From assembly GCA_002964805.2 (NCBI GenBank), contig PUDQ02000020.1, positions 496,001-560,000 of the forward strand: a DNA stretch of 64,000 nucleotides. The letters run 5' to 3'. Shown here one piece after another: positions 9,772-18,529 of the stretch. Made by a program: the position numbers and the translations under genes. Numbering within the stretch: position 1 is the first letter of the stretch; every line of letters starts with the position of its first letter. The DNA comes from Trametes villosa. Taxonomy: Eukaryota > Basidiomycota > Agaricomycetes > Polyporales > Polyporaceae. Under the pieces are notes generated by a model. The model saw nothing but the letters and a program-made list of their open reading frames with translations. It had not been told where the DNA came from and made no database searches.

Positions 9772-12700
9772 CTACGTGCCCGTGAGTGTACCCACTAAAA
9801 CCCCCGAAAGTGATGTCCAATCCTCAGGCAGTGAGTCCTCGTTCTGCAGTACCCCCCTCCATGTGCTAAGGACAACCGCAGCCGGGATGGCCGCCTTGCC
9901 CGCAGTCCTTGGGTTAGTAAGCGCACAGTCCATACTTAACCTCCTATTTATCACGCTCCGCCAGCGGCACTCGATCTCGTGGTCGGAGAGGCGAACACTC
10001 GGCGTATCGTCGCTCCCAATGACCCTCTCACATCGCAATACCCACACAAGGTACACAGACTCGCTCAGGACAATGCGCGCAAGCCTGGTGTGGCTGGGCT
10101 TGTCGCTGCCATCCGCTGCTCGGACACAGAACGCGTGGCAGCTGGTGAGGAAAGCCGCAGTGAGCTCCGGGAGTGCAATGCCCTTCCGGTGCAGGATGGA
10201 GCGCGCGAGGTTGAGAACAACATTTCGGCCGGGAGCAGCGCACTCCGCGATGATGTGGTCGAGGGACTCACACGTGCCGCAGGAGTGACACACACTGCGC
10301 TCCTCATACCCCGGTACGTGCGACCAGTATTTTCCAACACGAAGCGCATTATGCATCGCTCTCCAGAGGAAGTCCCGACATTTGCGTGACACTATCGGAG
10401 CCCTCAGTAGAAGCCACAGGCTGGGGTGGGTCGGGGCGACTCCAGAGGCTGCAAGCTGCGCGGTCTGGGCCGCTTCCAGCCTAAGTGTCGTCGCAGGCCT
10501 CGGCGGAGGGCATTTTGCTCGTCGGACGCCCTGGTACGCCAGGCGCTGGGTGAGCAGGCTGAGGGACGCTCCGGCTGACTTGTACTTATCAGGCGGGGGA
10601 AGGTGAAGCGGGCGGGACGGCGCAGGGGCTCGCGCACCCTGCCCAGCAAGTCTGTCAGCCTCCTCATTACCTCGAACACGGTCATGGCCCTTGACCCATC
10701 GGAGGGTCGTGGGTGCGCAGCGCGTGCGCAGGTGCGCTACAGCGTCACGGAAAAGTTCCGCGTTTGCCACACCAATCCAGCCACGCGCCTCCCAGCCCGG
10801 CAAGGACGTGGTGAGTCCGTCTACGACGTACCTCGAGTCACTGACGATGTGGAGGGGTGCGAAGGGGGCAACCTTCCGATGAGCCAGAATCACCGCATAT
10901 ACTTCCGCCGCCTGGTTAGACTGGGAGTCAAGAGGCACCCTCACACCCTCGTTTCTCCCGTCGTTTTCGCCGAACCACACGCCGCTCCCCGCCGCCGCAT
11001 TGCCGAAACCGTTCAGCAGACACGAGCCATCCGTGAACACCTCCACTTCAAGCGCAGGAACGTTGAAGGGCCTCGGGAGGCGGAGCGCGGGCGATGGGGC
11101 ACACATGGGAGGGGCGAAGACCCTGAAGGCCGATGCCAGAGGAGCGGGAGTCGTGAGTGACGGGTTGAACAGTATGCGCTCGTTGTCTATCTTCGCCGCC
11201 CGATTGTCTCTCTCGCGGTTACGCGTCAATGTAAGCCCGTCGCCGTTCTCCGCTCTGTCCGGGTGCCATTTTTCATTTATTTTCGCGATAGCACTGGCCG
11301 CAGCAGTGGCGCAGCGGTGGGGGTTGTCGCAGGCGCAGGTCTCTCTGTCCGATGCGCACGCGAGGCACGTGCAGGTAGGTGTTGGGATGTGGTGCAGGGT
11401 GTCGGACGTGAGTCTCTCCGCCACCGCTAAGCATTGTCCAACAGATCTCACGTGGTGCCGGTTCCTGAGGCACCTCGCCGCTGCTGAGTTCGCGACGCTG
11501 CGGCCCGGGAGTAAGCCCTGGTGGTACCACACCGGGAGGTCCATGCGGAGCTCACGCGAGGGGTTTGGCGTGTCGCATAGTACGCCGTACTTGACTGCAG
11601 CCTTGACCATTCGGCGCAAGAGCGGAGGAAGCCCCGCGCTCTTTCTTGTACTCACGTCCCATGTCTGTAGGAAGGCGTTCACCCTCGCATTCGGTTCCAC
11701 GGCCTTCGACTTCGAGGCGATCGCTCTGGCCAGCAGGGCGTCAGCGAGGTTCTCCCACACCGGCCGACGGTGTCCGAGTTGCAGGTATGCCTTTGCCCAC
11801 ATTAGGTCTATCGCATCGTTCCTGGAGCTGATGTCAAGTAGCTTTAGTCCGCCGCGCGAGATAGGCTCGTAGAGGGTTTCGCGAGCAATGGTGGGGCACT
11901 TGCTTCCTTCCCACATAAAACGAGAGATCAGCTCGTTTACGGCGTGTTCCACGCAGTCGGGCATTCCTTGCGCGAAGGCTAGAAATTGCGTGCGGCTGCC
12001 CACCTCAAGGTTAATTACGAGACGCTTCCCGTTTAGGGAGGGTTTACACTTTCCCCATTTTTCGAGGTTGCGCTCAATCGTGTCTAGGACAGCTTTCCAC
12101 GGCGCTGCATGGTTGGTACCGTTGCCGACCCATGCACCAAGCGTGCGGATGGCCTCCCCATCCGGCACGATGTGGACTTCGCTCGGTATCGGGTCAGCGG
12201 AGGCAGAGAGGCGGCGTGTGGTCGCGACGGACGCGCAGTATTCCGGGGTCCCAAAGGGAAGGACTTCCGTTTTCTCCTTGTTGAAACGCGCTCTTGACGC
12301 TCTGCACCACGTCGCAGATATCCTAGATACTTCGCTATAGTCGTCGTCCTCGCCCAAGTAGACGGTCGTATCGTCTGCGAAGAGCTTCGCAATCAGTCTC
12401 TCTGGTTCGCCCGGGATTCGTATACCCCGGAGTGGGGACTTTCGAAGTGCGCACGCAAGAGGTTCAATAGCGATATTGAAAAGGAGGCAAGACATGGGGT
12501 CTCCCTGCCTCACGCCTCTGGAAATGCGGAAGAAGGCACTACGCACACCATTAACCATTACACAGCTCACCGCTCTCCCGTAGAGGTTCCGCACCGTGCG
12601 GACGAACGCCTCAGGGAACCCCATACGTTCAAGCACCCTCCACAGGTAGGTGTGGTTGATCCTGTCGTACGCTTTCTCTTGGTCGAGCGCGATGATGGCA

Positions 12701-14952
12701 CCATTGACCTCTTCAGCTTCAGCGTACTCGAGCATAAGCTGCGTCAAGCGGATATGGTCGAAGATCTTCCTCCCGGGGATGAACCCCGCCTGATCTGTGT
12801 GTATCAGGTCCGGCGCGACAGCCGCCAGTCGCATTGCTAGTGCTTTGGTCATGAGCTTATAATCTGAGTTCAGGAGGGTGATTGGGCGGTAGTTCCCAAT
12901 CTCCCTCTTGTCTTTCTTCAGTTTGTATATGGGGCATATCCAGCCCTGCGCGAAAGACGACGATTCGATGAGGCCGTGCTCGCCTATGTCGTTGAAGACC
13001 GCGGCAAGTGCAGAGGTAATGTCCACAGCCGGTCGGCCTCTCTTTGTGTCCGCTTCGAACCATTTTAGGTACGCCTTCCACAGTTCGGAGGGAAGCCCGT
13101 CTAATCCCGGTGATTTGCTACAGGCCGCCGCCGTGATGGCGTCGCCGACCTCCTCAGCCGTCAACCTTTCATCAAGTTCACCTCGAGCGGCATCGTCTAG
13201 GCGGGCATCGAGGTGAGCAAGGGAAGCATCAATGTAGTCCTCATGTAGTTCTCCTTCTTCCAGCGGGTCGTCATCCTGCAACTCATTATAGAAATTCGCA
13301 GCGATCTCACTCATTCTCTTCGAATGGTTAGTGTATTGCGCGGGGCCCTCACCGGGCTCGCGCATGGAGTACATGGCCTCGGCGGTGAGTGGTGCGCACA
13401 CCTGTCGCGTCCAGCTTCGGGTTATGGTCTCCGCGTGCGCCCAGTTGCGAGTGGCAACGTCACGGCGTTTCCACCCGAAACGTTTTTGTTCCAGCTTGAT
13501 AATGCGCGCCTGCAGGATCGCCGCGTTCTGCTGGCGGGCATTATCAGGGGACGGGGTACCCGCAGCGTCAGCAGCGTGGGGAGGGTTCAGTACCGCGTTG
13601 AGGTCAAGGCGGAGTGCGTCAATCTGCTTCTGAATCTTTGGTATCTTCTGTTTGGCACGTTTGCGTGCCGCAGCGCAGATTTCCGCCTTAAAGGATTCGT
13701 ACAGGGACTGTGGGTTGAGGGACTCTGTACGTTCACGAAGGGCGGAGATCTCAGAAACAAGGGTAGCACCTAGTTGTTTGAGCGTCGCTTTCATCGCGTT
13801 ATCGTTAAGGAGATGCGCCGGCATGACCCAGCGACCTTTGCCCACGAAAGGCGCCCTGTGGTTAGCGACTTCGACGGAGACAAGCTGGTGGTCTGTTGGA
13901 ATACCAGGTGCCTGGATGTCCCAGTTGTCGCAGTCGGGCTCCATTTGGTGACGGACGTATATTCTGTCTAGGCGGGATTGGGCTCCGGTCCAATCATGCA
14001 AATAGGTGTATCCTTTCTCGGACTGGTGAGCGCTCCTCCACCCATCGCGCAGGGATTTCTGCGAGCAGAGAGCACGTAGCGCTTCTCTCGGGGCTGCGGG
14101 GTCCTCACGCGAGGGGATGCGGTCAAAGGCGTCCTCGACAACGTTGAAATCTCCTAGCATGAGGTCAATCCTGCCAAGGTTTACACCCGCTAGTTTGGCC
14201 CAGAAGTCAGCGTTGTCGTTCCTATCGTTCGGCGCGTAGACGTTTAGTAAGGTGAGCACACAATCCTCCGTCCATGGCACACGCGCTATCATCGCGCGTC
14301 CAGGGACCAGCGTGCTAAAGGTCGCTTTACAGTCCTTCAGGATGCGCTTATTTAGGACAAAAGCTACGCCACGGGATGCGGTGCCATTGTGCGGGTCAGG
14401 GGAGAAGGCAAGATCTAAGTGGCTTCCGAAAGCGGACCTCACCGCCGCGGCACGAGCTTCGTCCAGGTGCGCTTCTTGCAGCGCCAGGACGGCTATCTTC
14501 TGTTCTCGGACGAGCTGGTTTACTAACAACCACTTACTAGACGCATTCGTCGCATCAGGTACGCCAAACCCTTTAATGTTCAGGGAGGCGCACTTCAGAC
14601 GAGCTCGCGTCTTGGGCTTCCTGTTGCGTCTCGGAGGCGTGTCAGCTTCGCGCGTAACGCATGGTCGGGACATTGCACTGGACGCCGCAGCAGAGCTTGT
14701 GCGGAGGTCTGAGTCAAGGTCTTGGCTGTGGTTCAGGTCCGTCCGATCTGTGCTTGCTCCACTGACGGCGCTGCCATCGTTCCCAGGTTCACCATCATCG
14801 GCGCCGAGGTTGGCAGAGGTGCACTCAGCTCCTCCGGCGCACCTGGAGCGCGAATCCATAACCGGGTGTGACATCCGTGTGGTGGGGGTGTTTCGTGGTG
14901 TGCTTTGTGGGTTCGTGGTTGGTGTGTGTCCCGCTAGCGTCAACCAAGGCAT
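9772..14952 (-). CDS. LINE ORF2: AP endonuclease, reverse transcriptase, RNase H
   Basis: From the first ATG (14952) the protein has 1726 residues; the frame is open a little further, to about 15054. The endonuclease domain begins near residue 119 with CASLNIKGFG, followed by LALQEAH, NVYAPND, GDFNVVEDAFDR, SRLDRIYV and the catalytic TDHQLV. Reverse transcriptase spans roughly residues 640-900. It has ALDQEKAYDRI, GVRQGDPMSCLLFN and the catalytic box FADD near residue 857. RNase H begins near residue 1303: FTDGSCL, the acidic residue in QAAEVYAV, SDSRYVVDGL and the terminal KGHDRVRGNEEADRLAG. A zinc finger C-x2-C-x7-H-x4-C (CHSCGTCESLDHIIAEC) lies near residue 1555. The protein nicks target DNA and primes cDNA synthesis from it. 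All catalytic residues I can check are present. Confidence 0.96.
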   Translation of the reverse strand: MPWLTLAGHTPTTNPQSTPRNTPTTRMSHPVMDSRSRCAGGAECTSANLGADDGEPGNDGSAVSGASTDRTDLNHSQDLDSDLRTSSAAASSAMSRPCVTREADTPPRRNRKPKTRARLKCASLNIKGFGVPDATNASSKWLLVNQLVREQKIAVLALQEAHLDEARAAAVRSAFGSHLDLAFSPDPHNGTASRGVAFVLNKRILKDCKATFSTLVPGRAMIARVPWTEDCVLTLLNVYAPNDRNDNADFWAKLAGVNLGRIDLMLGDFNVVEDAFDRIPSREDPAAPREALRALCSQKSLRDGWRSAHQSEKGYTYLHDWTGAQSRLDRIYVRHQMEPDCDNWDIQAPGIPTDHQLVSVEVANHRAPFVGKGRWVMPAHLLNDNAMKATLKQLGATLVSEISALRERTESLNPQSLYESFKAEICAAARKRAKQKIPKIQKQIDALRLDLNAVLNPPHAADAAGTPSPDNARQQNAAILQARIIKLEQKRFGWKRRDVATRNWAHAETITRSWTRQVCAPLTAEAMYSMREPGEGPAQYTNHSKRMSEIAANFYNELQDDDPLEEGELHEDYIDASLAHLDARLDDAARGELDERLTAEEVGDAITAAACSKSPGLDGLPSELWKAYLKWFEADTKRGRPAVDITSALAAVFNDIGEHGLIESSSFAQGWICPIYKLKKDKREIGNYRPITLLNSDYKLMTKALAMRLAAVAPDLIHTDQAGFIPGRKIFDHIRLTQLMLEYAEAEEVNGAIIALDQEKAYDRINHTYLWRVLERMGFPEAFVRTVRNLYGRAVSCVMVNGVRSAFFRISRGVRQGDPMSCLLFNIAIEPLACALRKSPLRGIRIPGEPERLIAKLFADDTTVYLGEDDDYSEVSRISATWCRASRARFNKEKTEVLPFGTPEYCASVATTRRLSASADPIPSEVHIVPDGEAIRTLGAWVGNGTNHAAPWKAVLDTIERNLEKWGKCKPSLNGKRLVINLEVGSRTQFLAFAQGMPDCVEHAVNELISRFMWEGSKCPTIARETLYEPISRGGLKLLDISSRNDAIDLMWAKAYLQLGHRRPVWENLADALLARAIASKSKAVEPNARVNAFLQTWDVSTRKSAGLPPLLRRMVKAAVKYGVLCDTPNPSRELRMDLPVWYHQGLLPGRSVANSAAARCLRNRHHVRSVGQCLAVAERLTSDTLHHIPTPTCTCLACASDRETCACDNPHRCATAAASAIAKINEKWHPDRAENGDGLTLTRNRERDNRAAKIDNERILFNPSLTTPAPLASAFRVFAPPMCAPSPALRLPRPFNVPALEVEVFTDGSCLLNGFGNAAAGSGVWFGENDGRNEGVRVPLDSQSNQAAEVYAVILAHRKVAPFAPLHIVSDSRYVVDGLTTSLPGWEARGWIGVANAELFRDAVAHLRTRCAPTTLRWVKGHDRVRGNEEADRLAGQGARAPAPSRPLHLPPPDKYKSAGASLSLLTQRLAYQGVRRAKCPPPRPATTLRLEAAQTAQLAASGVAPTHPSLWLLLRAPIVSRKCRDFLWRAMHNALRVGKYWSHVPGYEERSVCHSCGTCESLDHIIAECAAPGRNVVLNLARSILHRKGIALPELTAAFLTSCHAFCVRAADGSDKPSHTRLARIVLSESVYLVWVLRCERVIGSDDTPSVRLSDHEIECRWRSVINRRLSMDCALTNPRTAGKAAIPAAVVLSTWRGVLQNEDSLPEDWTSLSGVLVGTLTGT

Positions 14953-15610
14953 GCGGTAAGAGAGTATATACCGACTCTCACGGCTGGCTATGCACTCAAG
15001 GAGGTGTGGGCCCAGATCCAGCTTCTCCGGCACCTCCTCACTCGCTTCAGCTCCTCAGCACGGCACGCCAAGACCTCAATAGGTCGCCGTTGTATTCCGG
15101 AACGTACGTACGCTTTCCTGGCTCCGGAGGAGGCAGTATGTGTGGGCAGTACGCAGACGAGTCGGCGAGGGGAGACGTTGCTCCAGCGTTTGCGGATACG
15201 CTGTGGCAGCCACCCCTATTCGCACGTCCATACGCGTAGGGATTCGTCAGATCTTCTACACGGTGCAACGCCTCGCGAGTGCAGGACAACGAGAGCTGCA
15301 GTCTATGCCGCCAGCGCTCAGCGCGCTAGGCTTCATACGCGTCTCGCCAGCGAGTGCACGCGGTTTTGTACAACGTAGATATTATTTGGGAATACAAGAA
15401 ACACACATGCGTGTAGGTACACTGTGCGTGGGTTCAGACGGGGCGCAGGAGACAGGGTGCTTCGGGAGATAACAGGACAGTATGCAGGTAGGGGACGCGG
15501 ACAGCAGCTTAGCGAGGGACAACAAGAAAACGGTGCGCGCAGACGAGGCAGCAAGAGGAAGAGGGGGGAGAGGCACGTAGGAGGCAGGAGGGTGAGGGGC
15601 AGCGTACTAC
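14953..15610 (-). other. Spacer between LINE ORF1 and ORF2
   Basis: About 0.6 kb separates the ORF1 stop from the first ORF2 ATG. This is larger than the overlapping or near-abutting arrangement of many LINEs, so ORF2 is unlikely to be made by simple stop-start reinitiation. No ORF of note lies in it. Confidence 0.5.
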
Positions 15611-18529
15611 TTACTTCTGGTAGTAGTTCGCGAAAGCCTGCGAGCGGCGGGACTTCTTGTCTCCGCCTCCGCCACCGCCGGGTCCACCTCCGCCACTGCC
15701 ACCCCCGCGCCCGCCGCGGTAAGGCATTCCACCGCGACCCCGAGGCTGGAAGTTGCGGTGCTGCTGCCCGCCGCTCGGGCCCGTTCGGAAATAGTCACCT
15801 CCGTGCTCCATTGGCAGCGCGTCAGCCTCTGGCCAGCGCTGGGGATACTCCCACTGCTGCACCTGCTGCTGCGCGGGAGGAGGGTAGTCTGGAGGGGCTT
15901 GGGCGCGGTACATGGACTGCGGCGCGTCGTGCGTCATCCCCGGCGGAGGGCGCGCGTCGCGGTAGCGATACGCCGGCGGTGGGCCCTGGTCGCGCATCGG
16001 AGGCTCGAAGTGTTGCCCACCGAGGTCACGCGCCGAGGGCTCGTACCGCTGTCCACCGGGAGCCCGCCACTCGTTCTCATCCGCGACGCGGTTCGGCCGG
16101 GTGTCGTAAGAGAAGGCAGGGCCTCCACCTCGCGGGTGTGGCTGGAGAGATCGATCCGCGGCGTAGTCCAGTCGGTCGCCGTAGATCGGGGCATCGACGC
16201 GCATGAGGTTTTCATCATCACGCCTTTCAGGAGGTGAGTCATTGCGGGTGGGCTGTCCGTGCCAGAGCGCGCCGTCTGAGTTGTCCAGCCACAGAGCAGG
16301 GGGCTGGTCGACAACAGGCTGTGTGACTGGCGGCAGCGGGCGCGGGTTCTGCAGCGCATGCTCATGTGAGCGTACGAGGGGAGCGCGGGTCATGAGGGGC
16401 GGACGCGGGGCGTTGCTGTCGACGTGCTTTCCGCCGCGGCCACTTTTGCTGGAGTTCGCCTTGTCCACACGCAGGTCGACCCTCGGAGTCGAGCTCATGG
16501 CCTTCCAGCCGGGGATGCGGAGGAAGGGGCAGTCTCGAGTTACGTGGTCGGCCGCCTGGCAGCCGCGGCAGCGCATGGCTTCCGCCTTCTTCGCGTTGGG
16601 ATGGGTCTTCGAGAAAAGCGGAGTATCGCTGAGGGCGTCGCGCCACGCGATCCACGCCTTCTCATCCTCCATAGGGGGTTCACAGTAGACCGACGCGAGG
16701 AAGAGGGTCTTCCCCTCGCCGTCGGTTGTCTGACGCATGGTGACGTCGATGGCATCGATGATGCGGTGCGCAACTTCCTCCGTGTCGTCCTCCTCGTCGT
16801 CCTCCGCGTCCGCGTAGCACCCGTCACCCTTGATCGACCCGACGAGGAGCTCGAGGTTGCCGCGTCTGCGCATGGCCACCTGGACAAGCTTCTTGACGCC
16901 GGCGATGTCGATGAACTCGAAGCGGTCGTAGGAGAGGAGATAGCGCGTGGGGGCCCGGGCGAGGGTTCGGGGGAGCAGGGAGATGAGACGAGACGGCCAC
17001 GCGTCTTGCAGTTTGACCCTCGCGATTCCAGCCGGCGTGAGTTTCGTTAGGACGAAGAGAGCCGAGAAGTCGTGCGTAAAGGATGCGCCGACCCTACAGG
17101 GGGGGTGGGCAATCTTGAAACCCTTCTCCTGCGCAATCGCCTCAACCGCGTCGCGAAGAAGAGCCTCGGTGGACTTTGCGTACTTCGGGCCGCGGGTGCC
17201 ATCGTAGCCAAAGACCTCAATCCCGATGCTCGAGTGCTCCGAGCTCTTCTCTACGGTTCTTACGACCGCGGATGTCCTGTCACGCAAGAAATCGGCAGGG
17301 CTGCGGGCGTACCGTATGGGGAACCCTCCGATCGGGGTTGCCATGAACTCGAAGTCTCCCATCCTGATCATGGGTACGCTTGGCGCAGCGGCAGGACCGT
17401 CGACGCTCGCGCTATCCGCCCACATGCTGCTTTGCAGACCGGGCCCATGTACCGGGGGAGGAGCCTGGATGGCGTTGCCGACTGACGGAGGGCCGAGCGA
17501 GGCATTGGCGGTAGGCCCGATGGGAGCTAGGAGGGTCGCATCAGGAACGGGCGCAGAGGAGAGAGTGTTGTAGTCCAGCAGGGGCTGGAGGCTAGCTTCA
17601 GGGAGAGACTGGCACGGAATCGCCGCGTTGGCGTCGCGGGAGAGGATGGGGGCAGGACAAGAAGGCGGGCAGTAAGTGTCGTGGCCAGACACGAGAGCAA
17701 GGTCGCTAGGAGGGAGTGGGTTCGTTGTGGCGGCAACGTTCGCAGTCAGGAGGGAGGCATGCTCCGCGTGTGGGAACGTCAGATCCACATCCATCGGGAC
17801 GCAGCTCTCGGGCCATCCAGGCAGGGGGGAGGCGCTTGCAAGCGGTCGGGCACTGTCGGCACCCGCTCCGAGTGGTTCCGCGTGTCGAGCTACTTCGGAT
17901 ATCGGAGCCGCATACCCAGGGAGCGTTTGGAGAGGGCGGACGATTAGGTTGACGATCGGCGGACCAGTAGACCGCGCGCCGTTCACCGGCAGGAAAGTTT
18001 CGAAGGAGGCCGTGTAGCCGGCGTCGAGGAGAGTCTGGTGAGCTTGGACTGCTTCCCAGACGAATTCCACAGTCCTTTTGCTTTCCAGCACACTTCGCGC
18101 AGTGACGTTGCGGCTCTTCGCGCTCTGTTCGTTCACCGACGCAGGCCCCGCGCTTGCATCCTGGGCTGTAGTGCTGTGTGCGCGTTGTTGCCCAGCGAAG
18201 ATCGCGTCTACGATGCTTTGGCGGTTCGCCTTCAAGAGCGCGGCCGCCTTGACCGTTGTCGACGAGGCGACAGCGGGCGAGATCTTGATCGCGGGGGGCG
18301 CCGCGGGTGCAGAGGCGGGCACAGCGCACTCCACTGGGATGGGAGCAGCAGGCTGGTCGGGGACCCGGGGGAGGGGATGCGGGGAGGACGTGGCATCGGC
18401 GATCCGTTGCGCAGTCGCCACGGGGTCAGTCAGAAGCGACCGGCGAGCTTTGTGCGGGGTCTCGGGCGGCGTGGAGTTACTCCGCGGCCGCTTTTTGTTT
18501 GCCCGGCCGTCGTCCGGCGTGCTTACGCG
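15611..18529 (-). CDS. LINE ORF1: gag-like nucleic-acid-binding protein
   Basis: The frame is open from 18529 to the stop at 15611-15613, about 970 codons. The N-terminal third is rich in Ala, Pro and Ser. A central folded region follows (FEFMATPIGGFPIRYA through YDRFEFIDIAGVKKLVQVA). One CCHC zinc knuckle, CRGCQAADHVTRDC, lies near 16530-16576. The C-terminal quarter is Pro/Arg/Tyr-rich and ends in a Gly-rich RGG-type stretch (RGRGGMPYRGGRGGG). These features fit Tad-clade ORF1 proteins, which coat element RNA. The open frame has no ATG before residue 210 or so (MDVDL near 17795). The start is therefore non-ATG, reached by frameshift from an overlapping ATG frame (18629), or altered by mutation; the coordinate 18529 is only the limit of the open frame. 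Confidence 0.88.
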   Translation of the reverse strand, partial: RVSTPDDGRANKKRPRSNSTPPETPHKARRSLLTDPVATAQRIADATSSPHPLPRVPDQPAAPIPVECAVPASAPAAPPAIKISPAVASSTTVKAAALLKANRQSIVDAIFAGQQRAHSTTAQDASAGPASVNEQSAKSRNVTARSVLESKRTVEFVWEAVQAHQTLLDAGYTASFETFLPVNGARSTGPPIVNLIVRPLQTLPGYAAPISEVARHAEPLGAGADSARPLASASPLPGWPESCVPMDVDLTFPHAEHASLLTANVAATTNPLPPSDLALVSGHDTYCPPSCPAPILSRDANAAIPCQSLPEASLQPLLDYNTLSSAPVPDATLLAPIGPTANASLGPPSVGNAIQAPPPVHGPGLQSSMWADSASVDGPAAAPSVPMIRMGDFEFMATPIGGFPIRYARSPADFLRDRTSAVVRTVEKSSEHSSIGIEVFGYDGTRGPKYAKSTEALLRDAVEAIAQEKGFKIAHPPCRVGASFTHDFSALFVLTKLTPAGIARVKLQDAWPSRLISLLPRTLARAPTRYLLSYDRFEFIDIAGVKKLVQVAMRRRGNLELLVGSIKGDGCYADAEDDEEDDTEEVAHRIIDAIDVTMRQTTDGEGKTLFLASVYCEPPMEDEKAWIAWRDALSDTPLFSKTHPNAKKAEAMRCRGCQAADHVTRDCPFLRIPGWKAMSSTPRVDLRVDKANSSKSGRGGKHVDSNAPRPPLMTRAPLVRSHEHALQNPRPLPPVTQPVVDQPPALWLDNSDGALWHGQPTRNDSPPERRDDENLMRVDAPIYGDRLDYAADRSLQPHPRGGGPAFSYDTRPNRVADENEWRAPGGQRYEPSARDLGGQHFEPPMRDQGPPPAYRYRDARPPPGMTHDAPQSMYRAQAPPDYPPPAQQQVQQWEYPQRWPEADALPMEHGGDYFRTGPSGGQQHRNFQPRGRGGMPYRGGRGGGSGGGGPGGGGGGDKKSRRSQAFANYYQK

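Noticed and set aside
14252..14959. 235-codon plus-strand frame inside the LINE
   Set aside because: Antisense to the endonuclease part of ORF2. The same holds for the 290-codon frame at 11000-11872.
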